Source: UBA6168 sp964573725
GTDB taxonomy: Bacteria > Bacteroidota > Bacteroidia > Chitinophagales > Saprospiraceae
NCBI GenBank assembly: GCA_964573725.1
Contig: CAZNLJ010000005.1
Span: 1 to 64,000 of the forward strand
Reading direction: 5' to 3'
DNA: 64,000 nucleotides
Position numbers and translations under genes: made by a program. The notes below the pieces were generated by a model. That model was not told the DNA's origin. It did no database searches and saw only the letters and a list, made by a program, of their open reading frames with translations. This document shows positions 53,767 through 62,071 of the stretch, piece after piece; position 1 is the stretch's first letter; every line of letters begins with the position of its first letter.

Positions 53767-55182
53767 TCAACATTCCGGTACCCGTACGGAAACGTGGACG
53801 GCAAGGCCGCCGTCGGCTGTCTCCTTGTACTTGTCGCTCATGTCCCGGGCGGTTTCCCACATGGTCTTGATGACATTGTCGAGGCTGACCTTGGCATTGC
53901 CGGGGTCGCTGGACAAGGCGATTTGCGCAGCGGTGATCGCCTTCATGGCTCCCATGGTATTGCGTTCTATGCAGGGGATCTGGACCAGGCCGCCCACCGG
54001 GTCGCAGGTGAGTCCCAGATGGTGTTCCATGCTGATTTCCGCTGCCATGAGGACCTGTTCGGCGGTCCCGCCCAGGCACTGGGTCAGTCCGGCGGCGGCC
54101 ATGGCGGAGGAGACGCCGATTTCCGCCTGGCAGCCGCCCATGGCGGCGGAAATGGTGGACCCTTTCTTGAAAAGGCTGCCGATTTCCCCGGCCGTAAGCA
54201 GGAACCGGACGATGTCGTCTTCGGAATCGGTCTGGCAGAAGCAGGTCATGTACAGGATTACGGCAGGGATGACGCCGGCCGCCCCGTTGGTCGGGGCGGT
54301 GACGACCCGACCGAAGGAAGCGTTCTCCTCGTTGACGGCCAAGGCGAAACAACTGACCCAGCGGGTGACGTTGGTGAAGGAGGACCCGCTCATCCGGATG
54401 GTCCGCAGCCAACCCTTCATGGTGGTGTACTCGATGCCATCCAGCAGGTTCCGGTTTAGCTGGGCGGCCCGCCGCTGGACGGACAAGCCGCCGGGTAGCT
54501 GGCCTTCCGTATGGCACCCCTTGAAAATACAGGCCAACATGGTTTGCCAGATCTCCAACAATCCTTTCCGGATGCCTTCCTCGTCCCGCCAGGCCAACTC
54601 GTTCTCCAGGACGATGGACGGAATGCGCTTGCCGGTCAGGCGTACCCAGCGGAGCAGGTCGGCCTCCGAATCGATGGGAAAAGGCAGGGATACCTGTTCG
54701 AGGTCCGTAGCCGCCTCTCCGGCATGCCCTTCCTGGACTACAAATCCGCCGCCGATGGAATAATAGGTCTCCTCCACCGAAGTACCGTCCTCGAAAGTGG
54801 CCGAAAAGGTCAGGGCGTTCGGGTGGAAAGGCAGTTTTTCCGGCAGAAATAAGATGTCCCGCAGCGGATGGAAAGGGACAGGCCTCCGTTGGTCGCATAG
54901 CAGGAACTCTTCCCGGTACACCTGGGAAACATATTCATCGATGCGGGAAACATCGATGGTGGTGGGCAGGAATCCCTGCAATCCGAGTAGGACGGCGACA
55001 TCCGTCCCATGCCCGCGGCCCGTCTTGGAAAGGGAGCCGTAAAGTCGTACCCGGACGGCGGTGATCCTGTCGGCACCGTAACGGTCCAGGAACTTCCTGG
55101 CGGCCATCCAGGGGCCCATGGTATGGGAGCTGGACGGGCCTACGCCGATCTTGAAAATATCGAACACACTGATGCGCTCCAT
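53767..55182 (-). CDS. sdaA: L-serine ammonia-lyase, iron-sulfur, single chain (type 2)
   Basis: A 471-residue [4Fe-4S] enzyme converting L-serine to pyruvate and ammonia. Order: beta domain (about 1-155, 'GVGPSSSHTMGPWMAA') then alpha domain. Cluster ligands are Cys351 ('MGGCQAEIG'), Cys393 ('LTCDPVGG') and Cys404 ('QIPCIERN'); their spacing of 42 and 11 equals that of the Legionella enzyme. The last residue is Cys471, matching the C-terminal Cys that reaches into the active site and caps the fourth iron in type 2 enzymes. Start at 55182 ('MERISVFDIF') rather than 55203. It lies 56 bp after the AAA+ gene. Confidence 0.96.
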   Translation of the reverse strand: MERISVFDIFKIGVGPSSSHTMGPWMAARKFLDRYGADRITAVRVRLYGSLSKTGRGHGTDVAVLLGLQGFLPTTIDVSRIDEYVSQVYREEFLLCDQRRPVPFHPLRDILFLPEKLPFHPNALTFSATFEDGTSVEETYYSIGGGFVVQEGHAGEAATDLEQVSLPFPIDSEADLLRWVRLTGKRIPSIVLENELAWRDEEGIRKGLLEIWQTMLACIFKGCHTEGQLPGGLSVQRRAAQLNRNLLDGIEYTTMKGWLRTIRMSGSSFTNVTRWVSCFALAVNEENASFGRVVTAPTNGAAGVIPAVILYMTCFCQTDSEDDIVRFLLTAGEIGSLFKKGSTISAAMGGCQAEIGVSSAMAAAGLTQCLGGTAEQVLMAAEISMEHHLGLTCDPVGGLVQIPCIERNTMGAMKAITAAQIALSSDPGNAKVSLDNVIKTMWETARDMSDKYKETADGGLAVHVSVRVPEC

Positions 55183-55238
55183 AAATGTGGTTAGGGTGCT
55201 CAAGCAGGCTCATTTGGGGTCATGGGGCCTATGGGTAT

Positions 55239-57866
55239 TCAGTCCCCGCTCCTGCGGAAACCGATGCCTTTTCGGTTGAAAATAAAATCCTCCGTTTCCA
55301 GACTGAACTGGATGACATCCTCCAGCAGTAGCACGTTGGAGGAGATGTTTTCCCGCTCATCCGGCGTGAGGGCGGCCAGCCGGAGATTCTGGTTCTTGAT
55401 GGCTTCCGTCACGACCTGCCGGACGGTCCGCGCATTGCCGAAGTACTTATCCCGGTATTGGTGGATGAACCGGAAATAAGCGGCGAGGTGCTCTTCCGCC
55501 TCGGGTGCCGGGATGACGCCTTTCTCTTCCAGCATCAGCATGGCGATCCGGAGCAACTCGGACTGGGAATAATCCTCGAATTTAAGGATCTTGTCGAAGC
55601 GACTGCTCAGGCCGGGGTTGGTCTTGAGGAATGCCTCCATGTTGTCCGGATACCCGGCCACGAACACGAAGAAACGGCCCCGGCGGTCCTCCATCCGCTT
55701 GAGGATGGTCTGGATGGCCTCCTCCCCGAAATCATTACCGGAGGGATTTCGCTGCACCAAGGAATACGCCTCATCGATGAACAGGACCCCGCCCATGGCG
55801 GCTTCGATCTTTTCGGCGGTCTTGATGGCCGTTTGTCCCACAAACCCGGACACCAGGCCTTGCCGGTCCGTTTCGACCATATGGCCGCGTTCCAGGATAC
55901 CGAGGGCCTTGTAGATCTTGGTCAGGATCCTGGCAACCGTCGTCTTGCCGGTCCCGGGGTTGCCGATGAGTACGGTATGGAGGAAGAAATTGTTGAGTAC
56001 ATCGCGGTTGGTTTCGCGGAAGTAGCGGACCAGGCGGACATGCTCGACAATCTGTTCCTTGACCTTTCCGAGGCCAACCAGGCGGTTGAGCTCGTCCATG
56101 GATTCCTGGAGCAGGTCTTCGTCGATGGGGATGTGCGGAAGTTCCCGATTGTGTTTGACATAGATACGGGCGATATCCTCCGGCAGCACGGTCCGCAACA
56201 TTTCCTGTCCGGCTTCGCGGGGGTTCTCCATGTTCATGATGCGCAGGCCGAGCGCCACCTTCGATTTCTCGATCAGGTCATAGACGAACCGGGCATTGCC
56301 GAAGCTGCGGTCCCGGTCGCGATACGCATCCACAATGATTTCGTCCAATTTGGTCCGCGCTTCCGGGGCGAGGCCGACTTCCTTTTCCCGACAAGCGTAA
56401 GTGGCGATCTGGGACAACTCCTGCGGCAGGTAATCGACGAATTCGAAATAATGGCGGAAGCGCGATTTCAGCCCCGGGTTGCTGTCGAGGAACCTGTTCA
56501 TCTCGCTGGGATATCCGGCGACGATGACGGCCATATCCCCGGGGCCGTCGCTCATTTCCTTGACCAGGATCTCGATGACCTCGCGGCCGAAGTCCTTGGT
56601 GTCCTCGTGGCTGCGGGCCAGGGAGTAGGCCTCGTCGATGAAAAGGACCCCTCCCCTCGCCTTCTCGATGGCTTCCTTGACCTTGGGGGCGGTCTGGCCG
56701 ATGTACTCCCCGATCAGGTCCACCCGGTCGACCACATGGACATGCCCCCGGGACAGGATGCCCATTTTCCGGTAAAGCAGGCCCATCATCTTGGCTACAC
56801 TGGTCTTTCCGGTACCGGGATTGCCGATGAACACGGAATGCAGGTTGACGGAATCCTTTTCCTGGAAACCCAGCTCCTTGCGAAGCTGCAGGAACTGGAT
56901 ATACTTGGCATGGTCCCGGATCTGCCGCTTGATATCCGTCAATCCGACGAGATGGTCCACGCGGGCCATGACTTCCTCAAAGCTTTCCTCCGTAGCTTCG
57001 GGAGCGGATATGCCCAGGGCCGGGTGGTTGTCCGATTGATAAAGGGACGGTACGCCTTCCCGGAAATCGTCGCCGACCTCGAACGGGATGGCGGCGATCA
57101 ACCGGTCCATGAAGACGAGCTCGCATGTGTATTTCTCTTTCCGCCAGGAGCCTTTCACGTTGCTCCCCCACCCGGCGCTGACCTTGAGGAATTCGTCCTT
57201 TTGTTCGATTTTCTGCAGCCGTACCACCTGCCCTTTCAGTTCGCGCGCGTCGTTGTAGAATTTGACGAACAACTCACACTGCCAGATCTTTTCGAAGTGG
57301 ATGTTCTTGAGCAGGATTTCCGCATAGATGTATTGGGTATCCAGCCCGTTGAAACGGGTGTAGTAGGTCCGTTCCTCCTCCATGACGTCGTCGTAGGCGC
57401 CTTCATAGAGCTTGAAGGACTGCAGCCGGATGTACGGATTCCCATGCTGGTAGGCATCGGGACCTGCATCCTCGATGTAAAAGTGGCGGGCGGCCACCTT
57501 TTCCCCCTCGATGTAGGCTTCCCAGAGGTAGGTCCCTTTCTTCCAAAAGGTACCCTCCGCCTTGTTCCCCCACCCTTCCCGGATATAGATGATGTTGTCG
57601 AACTTGCTGACTTTCCGTTTGAACGGCAGGACACAAAGTTCCTTCCTGGACTTGCGGAGGAGGTAACAATGCAGTTCCACCTCCACATCCCAATCCTCTA
57701 TGTCGAAAAGTTTGTTGTAGAAGGATAATTCCGCATAGACATAGCTCGTCTCCCAGCGGTCGAACACCTGCCGGTATTTTTTCTTGTTGTCGGCCAGCCA
57801 CTCCGTGGAGGCGTAGGTCTTCAACTCCCTGAACTTGTACTGCTTGAAATCGGGTTGCTTATCCAT
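55239..57866 (-). CDS. tandem CbxX/CfxQ-type AAA+ ATPase with duplicated unknown N-terminal domain
   Basis: An 875-residue cytoplasmic protein. Residues 42-132 and 179-266 are two copies of the same unknown domain: each opens 'Y(V/I)YAE', has a 'GWG' turn (98-100 and 232-234) followed by 'G.(F)W.K..Y..E', and ends in a hydrophobic strand. Then two complete AAA+ modules: Walker A GNPGTGKT at 348-355 and 635-642; Walker B 'GGVLFIDEAYSL' with Asp411/Glu412 and Asp698/Glu699; Arg-finger-like SRF at 468-470 and 755-757; sensor-2 GNAR at 523-526 and 810-813. Relatives include Rubisco activase CbxX, SpoVK and EccA. Both ATP sites look active. Start at 57866; the frame to 58097 has no conserved content. 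Substrate unknown. Confidence 0.92.
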   Translation of the reverse strand: MDKQPDFKQYKFRELKTYASTEWLADNKKKYRQVFDRWETSYVYAELSFYNKLFDIEDWDVEVELHCYLLRKSRKELCVLPFKRKVSKFDNIIYIREGWGNKAEGTFWKKGTYLWEAYIEGEKVAARHFYIEDAGPDAYQHGNPYIRLQSFKLYEGAYDDVMEEERTYYTRFNGLDTQYIYAEILLKNIHFEKIWQCELFVKFYNDARELKGQVVRLQKIEQKDEFLKVSAGWGSNVKGSWRKEKYTCELVFMDRLIAAIPFEVGDDFREGVPSLYQSDNHPALGISAPEATEESFEEVMARVDHLVGLTDIKRQIRDHAKYIQFLQLRKELGFQEKDSVNLHSVFIGNPGTGKTSVAKMMGLLYRKMGILSRGHVHVVDRVDLIGEYIGQTAPKVKEAIEKARGGVLFIDEAYSLARSHEDTKDFGREVIEILVKEMSDGPGDMAVIVAGYPSEMNRFLDSNPGLKSRFRHYFEFVDYLPQELSQIATYACREKEVGLAPEARTKLDEIIVDAYRDRDRSFGNARFVYDLIEKSKVALGLRIMNMENPREAGQEMLRTVLPEDIARIYVKHNRELPHIPIDEDLLQESMDELNRLVGLGKVKEQIVEHVRLVRYFRETNRDVLNNFFLHTVLIGNPGTGKTTVARILTKIYKALGILERGHMVETDRQGLVSGFVGQTAIKTAEKIEAAMGGVLFIDEAYSLVQRNPSGNDFGEEAIQTILKRMEDRRGRFFVFVAGYPDNMEAFLKTNPGLSSRFDKILKFEDYSQSELLRIAMLMLEEKGVIPAPEAEEHLAAYFRFIHQYRDKYFGNARTVRQVVTEAIKNQNLRLAALTPDERENISSNVLLLEDVIQFSLETEDFIFNRKGIGFRRSGD

Positions 57867-57917
57867 ACGGTTCGGTCGTACCCCCGCCGGCCACAGCTGG
57901 CGGCCGGACGTGCTCCA

Positions 57918-57925
57918 CAAAATTA
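57918..57925 (-). promoter_or_regulatory. candidate -7 promoter box of the tandem AAA+ gene
   Basis: Reads TAATTTTG on the minus strand, fitting TAnnTTTG, about 50 nt before the ATG at 57866. No TTG at the usual distance. Confidence 0.4.
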
Positions 57926-58199
57926 GGTAAATAAATGGGTGAAAAAACATCGGCCGACCCAGGTCGGCAAAATATTCCCGGCGGGCTGAAATCGGTGCGG
58001 ATTCGCCGCCGTTATTGACTTTCGGGCGGCGCAAACGGGCATGGCGCCGTCCTTTTATCCTGGGGAGGAATCCCGGAACTCGGTCCGTTCGATACAAAAA
58101 AGAACCCGACGGACGGGTAACGTGTAAAAAAGCCCGATATTCGCCCGGCGCGCGATATCTTTAGCCGGTATTATCCAATAAAGAAAACCACAGTTTGCC

Positions 58200-59621
58200 A
58201 TGACACCGACACCTCCACAAAAAGACGCCACCCAATTGGTCCAATACTTCGGGCTGACGACCGGTATCATCCTGCTGGTCAGTTCCATCATCGGCAGCGG
58301 GGTCTACAAGAAAGTGGCACCGATGGCCTTGGACCTCCAATCGCCCGGGCTCATCCTCCTGGCCTGGTTGCTGGCCGGTTTGGTCACCCTGCTGGGTGTC
58401 CTGACGGTGGCGGAAATCGCCATGAAGATCCCGGTATCGGGCGGACCTTTTGCCTACCTGAAGGAAATGTACGGGGAGAAGGTCTCCTATTATTACGGCT
58501 GGGCGAGTTTCGCCTGTATCCAATCGGCATCGACAGCCTCCATCTCCTATGTGTCCGCCCAGTCGCTCAACGCGGTATTCCCCTTGCCGATGCTGGGCGG
58601 GGAATGGGAAACGTTCACCGTGCTCGGGATCTTCACCCCTTTCGCGAACCTGGGTGTCAAATTGACGGCGGTATTCGCCATCCTGTTACTGAGTTATATC
58701 AACAGCCGGGGTGTCCACCAGGGCGGCCGCGTCACCAACGTCATCACGGTCATCGTGTTGGTGAGTCTTTTCCTGATCGTAGCCGCAGGGTTGTCGGCCG
58801 GCACGGGTTCGCTGGCACATGTCACCACCCCCGCATCCAGCTATCCGCCGGCGGGTTTTTCCGAATCCGGCGGATTCATGAAAGCCATCTTCCTGGCCAT
58901 GCTGGCGGCATTCTGGGGGTATGAAGGCTGGGTGAACGTCGGTTTCGTGGGGGATGAGATCCGGAATCCGAAGCGCAACATCCCCCGAATCCTGATCCTG
59001 GGCATGCTCATCATCACGGGCATCTACCTGTTGGTGAATTTCACCTATCTCTACGTCGTCCCGGCGGACACCATGTTGGATATCGCCCGGCAGGAGAACG
59101 CCATCGCCGCCGTGGAGGTCATCCGCCATTTCGCCGGCTACGAAGGGGCCTTCGCCATCTCCATCCTGATCATCATCACCACCCTCGGGTGTACCAACGC
59201 CACCATCCTGACTTCCGCCCGTATCTATTACGCCATGGCCAAGGAGGGCTTGTTCTTCCGGCAGGCGGCGGAAATCCATCCCCGTTTCCACACGCCGAAC
59301 AAAGCCTTGTGGATCTTTGCGGCCTGGTCCTGCCTCCTTGTCTTTTCCGGCACTTTCGACCAGTTGACGGACATGCTGGTGTTCGCCCAATTCATCTTTT
59401 ACGCATTGGTGGTGGCCGGCATCTTCCTCCTGCGCCGCCGGGACAACCGGACCGACGGCACGTACCGGACCCTGGGCTATCCCATCGTCCCGGTCCTTTA
59501 CCTCCTTTTCTGTGTGGGCTTGCTGGCCAACACCCTGATGGAACGGCCGCGGGAGGCGGGCATCGGGCTGGCTTTGATTGCCTTGGGAACGCCGTTCTAT
59601 TATTTCTTCAAGCGGCGGTGA
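58200..59621 (+). CDS. APC-family amino-acid permease
   Basis: A 473-residue inner-membrane transporter with about 12 helices, first helix 'TTGIILLVSSIIGSGVYKKV' containing the GSG(V/I) substrate loop of APC carriers (about residues 20-39). 'FWGYEGWVNVGFVGDEIRNP' is the conserved helix 6-7 region of LAT-like exchangers. It imports or exchanges amino acids; the specific one is not deducible. The nearest genes degrade alanine and serine, so one of these or a relative is a reasonable guess. Divergent from the AAA+ gene (333 bp between starts). That gap holds TATCTTTA at 58156-58163 as promoter candidate and the box at 57918-57925; I see no other gene in it. Confidence 0.92.
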   Translation: MTPTPPQKDATQLVQYFGLTTGIILLVSSIIGSGVYKKVAPMALDLQSPGLILLAWLLAGLVTLLGVLTVAEIAMKIPVSGGPFAYLKEMYGEKVSYYYGWASFACIQSASTASISYVSAQSLNAVFPLPMLGGEWETFTVLGIFTPFANLGVKLTAVFAILLLSYINSRGVHQGGRVTNVITVIVLVSLFLIVAAGLSAGTGSLAHVTTPASSYPPAGFSESGGFMKAIFLAMLAAFWGYEGWVNVGFVGDEIRNPKRNIPRILILGMLIITGIYLLVNFTYLYVVPADTMLDIARQENAIAAVEVIRHFAGYEGAFAISILIIITTLGCTNATILTSARIYYAMAKEGLFFRQAAEIHPRFHTPNKALWIFAAWSCLLVFSGTFDQLTDMLVFAQFIFYALVVAGIFLLRRRDNRTDGTYRTLGYPIVPVLYLLFCVGLLANTLMERPREAGIGLALIALGTPFYYFFKRR

Positions 59622-59744
59622 GGGGGGGTGACGATTCTACCACCCACATACGGACGGCCATTCTTGCATGGGCAAAAAACAAGTCGGGCATTTTCGCCGG
59701 ATTGGGTGAATCGGGCAGGTGAAGGATGATTGTTGTTTTTCCTG

Positions 59745-62003
59745 CTACTTCCTCTTTTTCTTGAGGCGCTTTATTCCGAAAGGCCCGTTAAAGTTCGAGG
59801 GACAAGGTTCCACCTTGGCCTCGAACACAGCTCCCGGCTCGACGGTGAACAGCGGTTGCAGGCTGATGCTTGTGTCGGAAATGAACAGCGTGACCAGCCC
59901 CGTCGTAATGGTGGTGTGGTTGGATACCATGGGGCCTTCCGATCGGTAAATGCCACCGGGGAGGTTGTGGTCAGAAATGACAAGATCAGCCGTGGCGAAG
60001 GTGGTATTGGTTATTATCAGGCTGTCACATCCAAAAGAATTTACCAAGGTATCAACGACCACTCCGGTCGTGCCCGTATCACAAACCATAATATTGAAAT
60101 AGGTGGTGTCAACCGGGTGTACCGTGACCAACACCTCATCCGTATCCGTGCAGCCGATGGAATCCGTGACCTGCAGGGTATAAACAGTACTTGCCTGCGG
60201 ATTTGCAAATGGCGTGGCGATTGTGCTGTTGCTCAATCCTGCGGACGGAGACCATACATAACCGACGCCACCGCCGGCCTGCAATTGGAGGTAATCGCCG
60301 ATACAGACCGCCATATCATTGCCGGCATTTGCCACGGGCAGGGGGCGTACTACAAAAGCTGCCGTATCGGCTAGCGGTGAGGCTGTTGCGGCATCCCGGA
60401 CCAACAGGAAGCAAGGGTCACAGGCCGGAAAGCCGGCTGTCAGCAGCCAATTCAAACCGCCGTCTTGTGCAGGCAGGTCATCTCCTATCAGTGAAAAGGG
60501 TTGTCCGGCACCGCCACTGGCAAATACATCCACGGCCATCAGTTGACTGGAAGACCAGCGCACTTGCAGACTGTCACCCGGGCAGTAGGCATTCTTGTCG
60601 AAGGATGTGATTCGGAGCGAGGGTGCCGCAGATACCGTGACCGTGAAATCGCCCTGTGATTTTGCCGGCTCCGTATTGCCGGTGTTGTCGGTCGCCAGGG
60701 TGAAGAACGCATACTGGCCCCCACTGGCCCCGACGAATACGGCAGTCGTATCCGACAATCCACCCTGCCACAAGTTGAAAGGACCGCTGTTCTCGGACAC
60801 AAATATCGCGTATTCCCTGATGCCGGTGCCGCCCGGATCATCCTGGCCCGACCAGGAAAGATGTATTTGGAGGGAATCCAGGGAGGCGGGCAGGCTGTCC
60901 AGGTTGCTGACGGGTGCCACCGCGTCAACCAGATTCAGGTATTCGTTGGTGATGATGGCCTCGTTGACATCGAAGACGATGACGGCCTGTGCGGTAATGC
61001 TGTCGCCGGTGACAACGGAGTTCTTAGGTTTGACAGTAAAATTGACAAAGCCCTCGCCGCGGCGGGTGATGGTGTCGTTGACCGGAAGCATGCCGACCTC
61101 CGTACCAGTTGGAGCCAGTCCGGTGGCGGGGTCGATGGATTCGAACACCCAGAAAACCTTGCCGGCGTTCACATCAATACCGGCGGTAACATCCACGTAT
61201 ATGCCGAGAGAATCCCGCACATCAAGCCGCTGGTAGTAAAAAGTGGCGTTGGCGGGCACATCGAAGGCCATGTTGGCGAATCCGAAGCTGCCCAGCCTGA
61301 CGGAAAACAAGTTAAGTTGGGGATCCAGTACATAGTCAATCGTTACTTTTTGAGCGGAGGCGGTAGCGAATTTAGGGTCGTTTTCAAAGCGGATCAGGTA
61401 GGGCATGACGTCTTTACCGGCTATCCAATGGTCGGGTCCGAAGCCTGCCGGGCCGGTGATATCGTTCGGGTCCCTGGAACATCGGATGGGGACGATGGCT
61501 ATTGTGACGCTGCCTGCATCCCTGCAGCCAGCGGTGTCGGTGGCGGTACAGGTGTAAGTCCCGCTACCTGAAACCGTAATCGTGCCGTTTGGCCATGAAT
61601 ATTGGTAAGGCGGAGAACCTCCGCTGGCGCTGGCGGAGAGGGTGACCTCCGGAGGGCCGTCCTGGACGCAATATTGAAAACTACCCCCACCGTTGACACT
61701 GACCTTCAGGTCTGAGCCGTCATTGATCTCGATGCTTTCGGACGTTTGGCAGCCGGTTTTTTCATCGCGGGCCGTGACGGTATAGGAACCTGCACTGAGA
61801 TTGGAAAAGCTGCCTGAGTTTTGGAATCCGCCCCCATTCAGGGAGTATTGAATGGAACCGCCGATACCTACGGAAGCGGTGATGCTCCCGTCCTTCTTTC
61901 CGCAGCCGCTTGCATCCTGTTTACTGAGCGTGAGTTGTCCGCGCACACAAATGGGCAAGGCGATTGTTGCGAATAGCAGGATGTATTTTGAGAATGTATG
62001 CAT
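59745..62003 (-). CDS. secreted multi-domain protein ending in a 3-coathanger-type module
   Basis: A 752-residue protein. Signal peptide (ends 'PICVRGQ', residue 23). A SprB-like repeat (about 24-95: 'SKQDASGCGKKDGSI'), then an Ig/PKD-like segment (about 100-170). Next a large module beginning 'DPNDITGPAGFGPDHWIAGK' (about 178-375), which I have seen in other extracellular multidomain proteins but cannot name with certainty. A fibronectin-like domain ('SLQIHLSWSGQDDPGGTGI', about 385-455), further beta modules, and finally 'FISDTSISLQPLFTVEPGAVFEAKVEPC', typical of the 3-coathanger stack. The chain ends with a basic tail (RLKKKRK) and no recognisable T9SS sorting domain. 69 bp after the TSP3 gene; probably co-transcribed. 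Start at 62003. Confidence 0.85.
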   Translation of the reverse strand: MHTFSKYILLFATIALPICVRGQLTLSKQDASGCGKKDGSITASVGIGGSIQYSLNGGGFQNSGSFSNLSAGSYTVTARDEKTGCQTSESIEINDGSDLKVSVNGGGSFQYCVQDGPPEVTLSASASGGSPPYQYSWPNGTITVSGSGTYTCTATDTAGCRDAGSVTIAIVPIRCSRDPNDITGPAGFGPDHWIAGKDVMPYLIRFENDPKFATASAQKVTIDYVLDPQLNLFSVRLGSFGFANMAFDVPANATFYYQRLDVRDSLGIYVDVTAGIDVNAGKVFWVFESIDPATGLAPTGTEVGMLPVNDTITRRGEGFVNFTVKPKNSVVTGDSITAQAVIVFDVNEAIITNEYLNLVDAVAPVSNLDSLPASLDSLQIHLSWSGQDDPGGTGIREYAIFVSENSGPFNLWQGGLSDTTAVFVGASGGQYAFFTLATDNTGNTEPAKSQGDFTVTVSAAPSLRITSFDKNAYCPGDSLQVRWSSSQLMAVDVFASGGAGQPFSLIGDDLPAQDGGLNWLLTAGFPACDPCFLLVRDAATASPLADTAAFVVRPLPVANAGNDMAVCIGDYLQLQAGGGVGYVWSPSAGLSNSTIATPFANPQASTVYTLQVTDSIGCTDTDEVLVTVHPVDTTYFNIMVCDTGTTGVVVDTLVNSFGCDSLIITNTTFATADLVISDHNLPGGIYRSEGPMVSNHTTITTGLVTLFISDTSISLQPLFTVEPGAVFEAKVEPCPSNFNGPFGIKRLKKKRK

Positions 62004-62071
62004 GACCAGATTATTAGCTTGAATGTTACAGGGTACAAGGGTGCTCTCCGGAATACCATCGGCACAGTTTG

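Noticed and set aside
55458..57728. A 756-codon open frame on the plus strand opposite the AAA+ gene
   Set aside because: The minus-strand frame encodes two complete AAA+ modules; the plus translation shows no family features.
59730..60374. A plus-strand open frame opposite the 3-coathanger protein
   Set aside because: No leader or domains; it covers conserved modules of the real gene in antisense.
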